Assembly: GCA_907163375.1 (NCBI GenBank)
Contig: CAJQUW010009330.1
Coordinates: forward strand, 124,001 to 188,000
Reading direction: 5' to 3'
DNA from: Prostheceraeus crozeri
Lineage: Eukaryota; Platyhelminthes; Polycladida; Euryleptidae
Length of the DNA stretch: 64,000 nucleotides
Under the pieces are notes generated by a model. The model was not told where the DNA came from. It searched no databases and saw only the letters and a list, made by a program, of their open reading frames with translations. Position numbers and translations under genes: made by a program. Below are positions 32,801 to 44,800 of this stretch, piece by piece (the stretch's first letter is position 1; every line of letters starts with the position of its first letter).

Positions 32801-35800
32801 ACCGCACTGGTGCGTGTTGCATCTCATTGGTTCGCACTGATTTCTATTGCTTTCTATTTATTCTCATCGACTCCGTATCATGTCCCACAGCAACCGCACT
32901 GCGTCCTTGACGCTACCAAGCTTCATCCCGTATGACATCGAATTGCGTCGTGTCAAATCCTAATCGTTCCTGCTATGTTCTCATCGATTCGAACAGATTT
33001 TCGTACCAGGTCGCATCAATTCTGTCTTGAGGAAAACCTAATGCGGATGTCAACCAAAATCGTCACTATTCTCAGACGATTCCATTCTGTTTAATTCGTA
33101 TTAGTTCGCACTCAAAAATCGCGACAGTGGGACTGGGGCTTTAGGAGTGCGAAGATAACTGTGAAGATGTAAAATATCCCTTGAATGATATTGTTTGCCA
33201 CAAGAGAAACAACCGGGTGCTGATTCCCTACTGTAGAACAGCAAGAAGACAGAATTGTTTTGTTGTGTTTTCAACTTCCATTTTCAACGGACTGAACGAT
33301 CTCACGACTTAACTTGTATAAATTCCCTGTGTAGGCCTATACTACTTTTGATTTCTATTTTGAAAAATATATATCTATATTATTCTATTCTATGTATGAA
33401 ACACATAAAAATTCAATGGACAAATGCAACAAAAGACATGCAAGCTTATAGCAAACAACATGTACGAGTACGAATTTTCAATGCGCGGTTTTGTCACGCT
33501 CAAAGTGAAATAACTAGCAATTACAAATATTCTGCGAATTGAGTGGAATTTTGACAACATAATCAGAACTTCACGCACTTATCATGCAGCTCTCTTAGGA
33601 TTCAATTGAAAATTTTAATTTTTGTGACTTGTAATGCACTTATGCAGCATTAATAGAAAAACAAGTTTTGTATCGACTACCGAAGGTCGACCCAACACCC
33701 AATGTCCAACCTTGCTTTCAGTGTGGCTGAGGCCTAACGCGAATCAAACACATTCCTCGTCGCGATCTAGAAATAATCGATAATGTAATATAAAACTGTA
33801 GCCATTTTTAGAGCTTGAAAGAGTATTTTTAGGATTTTGATCACCAATTCTTATCAAGTTGCCCAAAAATTTTAGATTACCATCCTGAAATTATCTTTAG
33901 GTTCAAGACAACAATTAGTAGAAGTTTATAATATGAGGAATTTGAAAATGACGCCTACAATGAGATGATGTGAAAATACAAAATATATAATTATCACATC
34001 ATCTCATTGTAGGCATCATTTTCAAATTCATCATATATTAAACTTCTACTAACCGTTGCCTTGAACCTAAAGATAATTTCAGGATGGTAATCGAAAAATT
34101 TTGTAGATCTTGATAAGAAATGATAATCAAAATCTTAAAAATACCTGACTCTCTCCAACTCTAAAGATGTTCTGCTATGATTAGTCATGGCATCTTCCAA
34201 ATATACCTGTAAGTGTAAATTATAGAAAGAGAATAAATACTTTTCTCCTTCTAGGATACAAACAATCGTATTACAATGTTGAATTGTATTCATTTTTTTA
34301 CTTGCATACCATTTTTAATTACTGTACAGTTGTATTGTATTAATTTTTTATTGTTATCACTTAGAAAGATCAATCGATATTACTAGAGCGCGAGTAGCTA
34401 CTTCATCCACCAGCTGTCTCATAATTTGAAATGAGTCGAGTCAAATGAGACTTGATGCAGTGAGTCAATAATGTGAGTCAATAAATTAGATGTGTAACAA
34501 CATTGTTGTGTTGACTATTCTATGGGCACTTAAAAGTGTAAAATTACCAACCTATTTCTACAGCTTGCAAAAGCTGTACAACATTCCTGTATCGGAATGT
34601 AGAAGATTTGAAAAATTAACCGAGAAAAGACACAAGCTAAGATTAGATTTGGAATACTTTGAAAAATGCCTTTTTCTCAATGTCATACCGAAGTTTCTGC
34701 AGTTCAAAATACCGAACTTAGATGCAATTAAAAGTTATGTAGAAAATTACCACAAACTGACCCTTGAGTCACATATTAAGTATGTCAAGCGTGAAATAAA
34801 AATTAATGATCGCAAATACAAAGTATGCAATGACAGCTTACGCAGTAAATTGGCTTGGTTACGTATGTGCATTCTGGATATGATGACACTGGCAGAAGTT
34901 AAAAGTAAAATGAAAACTCACACAATGAGACACAATTCTAAAATTTCCAAACTATGGCTGGAACAGAGATTGCCAGCACCGGACTGTATAGTCAATAAAA
35001 GCAAATACGTGCTCTCTCCTATTGAGAATGAGACACTAAGATTTGGTTTAAAAAACAGCATCATAAGACCGAATTTTTTGGAATAAAGTACCAAATAGAA
35101 AAAACCATTACTGCGAATTGCAAAGACAATGAAGAATTATCAGTAACACAGGCGCTAAAACAAGATATCATAGCAACAGTTAACAACTTCGAAAATAATG
35201 CAAAAAGTGAGTACCGCAGTAATACAAATAAAAGGCTACACAGAACACTGACTAATCTATCAAAAATGAAAAATTTGAAAATTTGCTCATAACGGTATTG
35301 TACTTGTAGATGCTGATGAATACTTTAACAAATTAGACGTAATTATCAATGATACCTCTAAGTTTAAAAAGTACAAGTACCAGATGACTTAAAAAAGCAC
35401 ATTACCATTATGGAAGAAGGCAGATTGTATCGATACTTAGTAAAATATGCAAAACGGTACATCACTGAAGATACATACAAGTACATTATGCCATCTGGTA
35501 GTGAACCAGCTAAAATGTACGGTACGATAAAAGTACATAAAACTAACGCTCCTGCTCGACCAATTGTCAGTACAAGAGGGTCGTACAATTACAATTTGGC
35601 CAAGTACCTCGATACAATTATCAAACAACACATCAATAAAACGTACTTGCTGAGTTCAACAGCTGAATTTATTGACGGAATTAAAGAAAAACAGTCGGTA
35701 TTTAATAAGAATAATGTCTTAGTGAGTTTTGACGTGGAATCACTGTTTACCAATATACCTGTAGATGAAGTTATTAACATAGCAGCTAACCTAGTATACA

Positions 35801-38800
35801 GTAGTAATTCCTTTGAGTAATTCAAACAACAAACTGCGATACGGTAAAGATGTTTTCATAAAACTATGTAAATTCGCTACACAAGGTAGCTTTATGTACA
35901 ATGATAATATGTATATTCAAACAGATAGAGTTTCGATGGGTTCACCGTTGGCACCAACGCTTGCCAATCTCTTCCTAGCAGAATTAGAACAAGGTTGGAT
36001 GGGAGAACAATTTTCCCCCCTGTTCTACTCCAGATATGTAGATGACTGCATATGCGTATTTAATAACGTAGATAAAATTCACAAATTCCATGAGTACCTA
36101 AACAGACAACATCCTAACCTAAAATTCACCACTGAAGTGGGCAACAACAAGTTACCTTTCCTAGATGTATTCATTAACACCGAAGATACTTTACAAACTT
36201 CCATTTACCGTAAAGATACGTATACTGGCCTTTTATTAAATTACAATTCTGTTTGCCCTAGGCAATGGAAAGTTGGACTTATTAATGGGATGTTACATCG
36301 AGCATATACAGTATCAAACTGCTGGGAAATGTTTCATAACGAAGTAAAAAACATGACTAGTATTTTTCAGAAAAACGGCTACCCACGGAGTACAGTAGAA
36401 AAAATCGTACGTAGCTTTCTTCTAATCAACTCTAAGATTGTATTCAACACTACGAAAGTAAAATCATATTTCTCTTTGAAATGCAAATCGGGACCTTTGC
36501 TGAAGTCTTGTGTGGTCTATGAATTCACGTGCTTGGGTGATCCAAGCAGCCAATATATTGGCAAAACCAAACGAAGACTCCAACAAAGGATCGAAGAGCA
36601 TAGAAGTACAGATACAGCAGTTTACAAACATATCAATACATGTAATCATTGTACGTATGATATAAGTAATCAATTTCGCATAAGGTATAGAGGTAACAGT
36701 AATTATCATATAAATGTTGTAGAAGCTTTAATGATAAAAGAGTATCAACCTAAGATCAATCACACTGCAGATTACAACGGTATGTCATACCTCCTAAAGG
36801 TTTTTAAATAAATAATTGTTTTTCCTACTAGCTTTAATTTTTGCAAATTCGTGTAATGTGTTTTGTTTTGTCATTGCTTCAGAACGCTAATCAGTCAATT
36901 GCACGAGTCGAGTCAACTTTGCTGCAAAGCCTAATAGCAAATCGTTTGGTTATTTGCTACCAAAATATGCATTCGCCTACACCGTGTATCTCACCATTCT
37001 GAACGCATGACAAAATCACAAATTCATCAAGTTTACATATGCAAGTATCAGATAACCCATTGAAAAAATCAACCATAGATGAATGTACACTTCACTTGGC
37101 ATAACCAATTCATGGTGTAAACGGTATGTATTTATTACAATCCGGGTGGACCCAAATGAGCAATATTCCAGATAAAACGGGTGCCCAGCTGGCGCATTTG
37201 CAAGTCTCTGATTCAAAAGTACTATCTTTAATTAAACAATGATTTTTTCGCGGTGTGTCGGTTTGTGTCATTTATTAAAGGTCAATTTGCTTAATACACG
37301 AAATGGCATTTTTTATAACTCGTGTGCTCATTTGCTAATTGTGTCACATTTCATGGATTAAATTATGATTGTATCTCGAAGCGAAGACTTGAAGTTAGTT
37401 TCCGTCTGTGATGAAGTCAAATATGCAAAATGAAACTTCCAAATGTGAGTAAGATTGCAAAAAATCGCAGGTGAAAATGATTAAACTGCTAAGCATAGCA
37501 GCAACCCTTTAAAGTAATGCGCGACTGTAGGGACACTCGATAAATGGAATGATCTAATTCTAAAATTGGCTCATATTGGCAAATGTGGTGGGTTTGCTTG
37601 TTTCAACTATGGAAGCCTTCAATTAGCATTCATACTAAACTAAAATCTATTTTTAATTAATTGAATATTAGCCTCCAGTTAGTGCGGCAGTTGAATGAGA
37701 TAAATAACATAGGATAGTTTTGGATTCATTTAATTACGCACATTATTCAGTTGAAAAATTGATATCGCTCTCAGCTACTGCTTCTAGCTAAGAATTAAGT
37801 GTTTAAAAAAGCCATTCAAAAATAAAGGGGTTTTTATTGATTCACAAAAATAGAGCACTTGCTTCATATGTAGGATCGCAAGTAAATAAAAAATGTACGG
37901 CAAATAATTGTCCCTTTCCAACGCTCTCAATGGACAGTTGAGGTTTAAAATCAATGTTGTGATAAAGCACACGACCCTTTTTCGGTTCAATGAATGGCCC
38001 ATTTACACTTCCACCTACAACTCTACCACCAGAAAATTCGCGACCATAACTTGAAAGAAAAATAGTTACATAAAATTCGGTTTCTTTTTGTAAATGAGGT
38101 CCATCTCCCCAATTTCTGCTGAAATACGAATTTTCCAAATATAAAGTATTTCGTTGCAGCCCAAATTGTTTCTCGATTAATATTTTTAAATTTTCACAGA
38201 CAAAATTGAATGCAAATTTATCTTGTTCATTGAAAAGAGACTTCTTATTCATGATAGCCAGGCGAAAAAGGTTGAATCCTAATGTTGTATCTTCTAACAT
38301 GCCCGAATCAAAATAATAGGCAGCCGGTTGATCAGAGAGTGTATGCAAGAATATGTGATAAGCCATTCGTCTCAGCTGGTTAACAGCTTGTTTCAATAAT
38401 AGTTCATCATGAATTCCGTATCCACAGAATGTTGCACCACATCGGCTACTTTTTCGCGCACAAGTTCCGTTGTTGAACTTAAAGGAACAAACCTGACCGG
38501 ACTCAACAATATCAGGTTCGGTGATGAAAAAAATAGAGCCGAAAGCAATGGCAAAAATAGTCCCTACGAAGAAGGAAAACAAGACGTTATTCTGCGTTGG
38601 ATTCATGACTTCAATGATTCAGCTAAATGTTATTAAAATTTGCTGCAGGAAATTCAAAACCTGAGGTAGCTGGCCTAATAGCTATGATAATTTTTCATCA
38701 TGCATGGACTCCCAGATATATAGCTGGATATTTAGAAGTCCATGATCATCGTGTGGGTGCTATATCTAGATATCCATGTTTAGACCATAGACAAGAGTTT

Positions 38801-41800
38801 CTAGTTTGGAGTTTAGAATTGGATCTTTCAAGATATCCATGTTCAGACCATAGACAAGAGTTTCTAGCTTGGAGCTTAAAATTGGATCTTTCATGCAAGG
38901 ACATGAGAAATCAATTTCTATGGTTCAAAACTTTGAGAATTCTACACTTCTATAATAAACATAGAAGTAGATAATACGGATAGTACGGCATTGTTAATTA
39001 TCTATGATAATAAAATATGCCTATATTCAAAAACTGTTTGCGCAATGTCAATGTCCTCTCCCTCCAGAGATCTCAATCTCATTCCCTCCAATAATTTTTT
39101 GTTTGCTTCATGATATCATCATCTGTAAATATTTCCATAACATCATCATATTCGTAATTGTAACATTGTTTGCCATATTCTATATTCGTGTTCTCGATTT
39201 GAAAAATAAACGTTTTGATATTTTGATATTTTGCTGTATCCATTCAGAATCCCAAACAATGAAATCATGTTCTTGAATGTAGAGCTCTCCTTTGTTAATT
39301 TGAAAAAGAAATAGGGTCGCGAATAAGATCTTCATTTTATTGCATAATACACTGAGGCCCTTTCACCCGCTCTCCTCGGAGTGCAACGCAGGAATGACAT
39401 GACAATCGGCAGTTGATAATACCTCAATACAGTTCATGCTTTCCGTCAGACACAAATAACATAGAAATCTAAATCAAAAGTGATATTATGGTGGCACAAT
39501 TAAAATCATCTCAAGCATGTAATACTGACACACAAGCAATGAAAAAGGTAAGACAGATAATAAGATCATAAAAATGAAGATGATAAATAGAAGTAAAAAA
39601 AGAAGAAGAGCGGAAGACATATGCAACAGGTGCATAGTGTTTAGGAGTACTTTTCGCAGAAGTTTTTGTGGGAAGATGGAAAAGGAGTTGGAGTACCACA
39701 TCACATCTACAACGAAATATTGTTTTCGTTATACGTCGATGACTGTTTCCTGGTTGTGCCAAAGTCGTCAGCTGCTGATGGCCTTATGACTAGGGTCAAC
39801 AATGTGCACCTGTCTTCACGTTTCACGCGTGGAAACGCAAATGGCAGCAATTTTCACTTCCTTGAAGTCGACTGCTATGACTTTGCTCACAAAGTACTCT
39901 ATGATTTAATATGTTTTAATATCCTGTTTAATACAGTCTGGTATAAGTTTGTTTATCTGTGTAAATAATGCAATTTGATTTAAATCAGCTGAGCTACTGT
40001 AGAGTAGCTAAGAGGTACCCGGTATTAAAAATGTCAAATTTTCCTTAGATGTACGGCTCACTGTAACATTTTTACCTCACGACCTTTTGTACTGGCTTAC
40101 TTTATTGCTTAATACAATTTCTGGATATAACTTATTTTGGCATTTTCTAATATTTACTATAAAGGAAGGATACACAGCATTGGCGACGGGAAAGAATTTT
40201 TGAACCTACTTTACTCATTTACAAAGGATTTTCGGTCGGTGATTACATTTCTTGTTTAATAATATCTTAGAGCAATTTTTACTAGCATCTTCAACTCCTC
40301 TACAAGTTAAAGTGGCAGCTCCTTTACAACGTGTAGAGCCTTTTTGTAAGCAATGTGATTTTAGTATCTGGTTCAAGAAATTTGAAATGAAATGCAAGAT
40401 GTCTAAAATCGAGGAGGACTCTAAAGTTGATTTTCTAATTACAAATGTAGATATGAGCATTTTTAGGCGGCTGTAAGTGCCTTTCGAAATGACCTAATCT
40501 ACGAAGACGTTGAATTTATGCAAGAAAGATATTCTTCTCAAGACAAGTAACTAAATCGTCTTGAAATTTTCAGCACAACTTTTACAGGTGCATTTGATGA
40601 GCATGCTTCTAAACTACAAATGTTATACGAAAATTTTGACTCCAAAAATGTACGTGAAAAAATGTTAATTGCCAAATTTTTATTGTCTTTACCGAAGAAT
40701 CTAAGTTCTGAACTTTGTATACGTAGACATAAAAATAAATAGTAATGAATAGAAATAATTCGCAAAAGCATTTTTCTGTCAATATGACTAGTATGAAATG
40801 TAACACTATTTCTGCAGATGATTCTGTGCAACTCGGTACTGTACGCAAGGCAGATGCTACGTTGAATTTAGAATCTGATACAGAAAGTTTTTCATTGTCA
40901 TTTATGATTGATACAGTATCCGATGTCAGTATTTTACCGTACTCATATTATGAACGTTATTTTAAACGTGAATTTATGCCACTACGTCATGCCATTTTGA
41001 TGGAAGCATGATGAATGTGATAGGCATTTTGACTAATGTAATTTGTAGTTACAAGGATCGTGAGGCAAATGTTGTCTTTTTAGTATGTGACAGTGAAACT
41101 CCCATGATAGGAGTTGATGCTTCTTCAAAATTGACCATGACTGTAATTGGTAGATCTAAGTTGAGTGAACTTCGTGTTTCGTCAATTAACCACACAACTT
41201 GCAACTATGCTGATCAGCCTACTGATCTCACTCGTAGTTCCGATTTTGATTCTGAACGTGCTTCTGATATGGTTAATCTTTCCTTACCAAAGCTTTCGGG
41301 TCATGAGTTTTTCATAAAACTTAAAGATGATGCTCCTAGTTCTCTTGTACAAAAACAACGTAGAATTCCATTTACTTTACAATCTGCTGTACAGTCAGAG
41401 ATCAAAAAGTTGCTTATGAATGACATAATCGACGAAATCGACTCTTCCCCGTGTGTTCCACCTATTGTGGATGTTCCGGATGGCGAAATACGCTTGTGCG
41501 TAGACTACAAATAGTTTAATCAGGACATCGTCGTTGATCAGCATCCTCTTCTTATTGTGGATGAAATTTTTACAAAACTATCCGGTGCGAAATTCTTTTC
41601 AAAACTTGACCTTAGAGCAGCGTACCATCAGCTAGAAATCAAAGAAGATTCTCGCAATCTTACCGCACTTACTTCTCATGTAGGTTTGTTCCGCTACAAA
41701 CGTCTACCGTTTGATCTTGCCAACTCTCCAAGCGCTTACATGAAGGTTATTTTTAATAACTTCGTAGCTGTCCTGATACTGTGTCTTACTTAGATGACAT

Positions 41801-44800
41801 TCTTATTTTTGGAAAGACATTTCAGGATCATGATGGGTGTTTGCGCAAAACTTTACGTATCGACGCACGGAATGACACTGAATGAGAAGAAATGTGTTTA
41901 CCGTCAGAGGTCAGTCTAGTTTCTTGGTCGGTTGATAAGTCCAGAGGCAGTTTCTCAATTGTCCAATACTCTCGACGCAATTTTAAATGCTCCGAAACCG
42001 TATGACAAGCACTCTCTACGTTCGCTTTTGGGTTTAGCAAACTTTTATCGTAGCTTTACTCCAAATGCTGCTGATTTGTCGTCTTTATGCGAGCTTATTA
42101 AGGAGAGAGTGCAATTTGAGTGGTCTGACAAAAATCAAGAGGACTTTGACTCTTTGAAAATAAGTCTGGTGAACTACGTTCCTCTTGCATTTTTTGATTC
42201 CGATTTGAATAAAAAGACATTTTTGCCACTGACACATCTGATTGCGGCATTTCAGCCATACTCTCACAGGTAGATTCCGAGACAGGGGAAGAGCGTCCCG
42301 TGTACTTTCAAAGTCGAAAACTCTCTGATATGGAGAAGAAGTATTCGGTTTTTGAGAAGGAGATCCTTGCAGTCTTATGGGGTGTCGAAAGATTACACCA
42401 TTTTCTGTGTGGTCGACATTTTGCGGTAAAAAACTGATCACCGATGTTTAAAACAGTTACTGATGAATGGTGTAGATGGTGATGAATGGCTCCATGCTGA
42501 GTAATTCTATGGGCTACGAAGCTCTTGCAGTACAATTTTCAGGTTTTGTACATTTCGGGAAAACAGAATCTGAGAGGATATGGCTGACGCCTTATCCCGT
42601 ATTTCTCATCAAGATAATGACTCAACAATAGATCTTACTGCGATCTCACTGCATGATAATGAATTGCGACCCTTGACTCTCGAAGTTCTTAGCACTGAAA
42701 CAGATAAAGAAGAAGTTTTGCAAGAAGTTAAGGACCATATTTTTTAAGGTTGGACTTCCTGTGCATCATCTCTTTCTTCTGCAACCAAAGAATTTTGGAA
42801 TGTCAGAAATGATTCATCCACACAATTATATTGTTTAAGCGCATCACATTGCTAGAAGGCAAACTGATTCAGAGCGTCGGCACATTTAGGAACTTACTAA
42901 GTGGGCAAGAAGAAATTTTTAATACCTTACAGAAATAGGAAAAATAGTCGTGCGCCGCTTGCGGATTGCTGTGAATTCCTTCAAAATGCTGCGATCGCCA
43001 CGATTCCTTCAGATTCGAAGAATTCAGATCATTGCGCAAAAGTTTTCTCGACAATGTTGGGTCCCCAATCATTATTAAAATAGTTAGTAGGCGCACGAAA
43101 AAAAGTTCACAAACTTCTCTGTAGAACTTGACGTCGTCTGTGTCTCTTTGCTGTGTGATCCGGTTGGTAACAGTCACTAAAACTTCGCATAATTTGGCGT
43201 GTTCAATGTTGAACCGGCTGTTTATTGTTCGATTGCTATGGTATTATGTCAGCAGATTGTGCCAGTTCATTAACGCTACATGTTCCAATGTTTCCTTTCT
43301 AGTCATACAGAAGAAGAGACGACCGGTCTAATTCTGTGAATTTATCTGTAGTAGATGGAGTCATATGTCGAAATGACAAATTCGTTGTTCCTGCCGTCCC
43401 ACATGAACAAGTTGTAACTTTCGCCCATGAAGGACATATGGGTATGTCTAAGTACAGATCAATGACTCGTGAGTACTGTTGAACACCAGCGTTGAGGCCA
43501 GGGTTAGGATGTGTTCTTGTCACGATGTTGCTAGAGAATCTCCGGTACACGTATCTTCATACGTTAATAAACCATGGCATCAAGTCGCCATTGATTTTAA
43601 AGGTACGGTGTATGATAGCGCACATCGTCAACATTATGTGATTGTATTAGTAGGCTGCTATTCTAAGATTATGATGACTCGTGTTGTTTCGTCTCCTACG
43701 TCACACAAAGTGATTGAATTTCTAAATAACATATTTTCTGTCTTTGGACACTGTACGATCTTGTTATCTGATAATGGCCCACAATTTCTAGCCAGTGATT
43801 TTACTTCTTACCTGAGCAGAGAAGGTATTATTCATCGACGTTCATCGGTATCTTGATCCGCAGAGTAATGGTAGTAGTAGAGAGAATGAACAGAAACATC
43901 GCTAAGGTACTAGAAGTTTCGAATATTAGAAACAACATTGAATTGCATGAACTCATAGACAACTATGCCCTGAATTGCAATACAGCATAACACTCAACTA
44001 CAGAACTCTCGCCTTGTGATTTAATGCTGAAATTTAAGGCAAAATCTAGTTTGTCAATGATATCACATGACAATGAACGCATTTGAATAAAATTAGGCAT
44101 GCGGCAGAGCATACAAATGATCAACCCAAACCATCTGAAAAAGTGAAATTTGATGTCGGAGATACAATTCTTACTAAAATAAGGTCAGAGAAGAAGGATA
44201 GTCGGTAGTCCTTACACTTTCCGTCTAGATAGCGGTTTTTGCATTAATGCGCCAAACATTTTGCGAAAAGTAGCGTTTGTTCCTGATAAGGAAGCATTTT
44301 TGCAAGTTATCGGTGAAAGTGATCTGCCTCCTAATTTACCGCCGATGAAACAATCGCAACAGTTAGTCTTCCTGATGGTTTTGAATCAGATGAAATTGTC
44401 TCTTAACCTACAGCAAAGAGAAGTGTTCATGAAAGACCTACTCGTATTCGACGCCGTCCTTCATGCTTCATACAAACAAATTATTTATCCACGTGCATAA
44501 CTGGCACTGTCTTGATGTCAACTTTCTCCGTCAAACAAAAAGTACAGAGACAGCAGTACATGCTAAGCTTATGGTAGTTGCGGTAATGAACCGTGATAGT
44601 GAAAAAACATTGTCGTTTCACTCGGTGATTTAGTAGAGAAGACGAGACTTCCTAGCCTCGATCACACCTAGGCACCAAAGGTCACATCAGAGACAAAAGT
44701 GAAATGCTAGTTTGCTTGAGAACATTACCTCTTACCCTCACATTAATCGTGTGTGATGGCTCCTCCAAAGCGCATATAAAAATCGAAAGTGTGCTCATAT

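Larger units (their letters stand above)
28998..33140. mobile_element. PIF/Harbinger transposon (4143 bp), nearly intact, two genes
   Basis: Perfect 46-bp terminal inverted repeats begin AGCCCCAGTCCCACTGTCGC, at 28998-29043 and 33095-33140. They are flanked by TTA at 28995-28997 and 33141-33143, the 3-bp target typical of Harbinger. A transposase runs rightwards and a MADF/Myb-like partner gene runs leftwards. Identical ends and only one stop in the transposase point to recent insertion. It sits in the large calpain intron. Confidence 0.97.
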
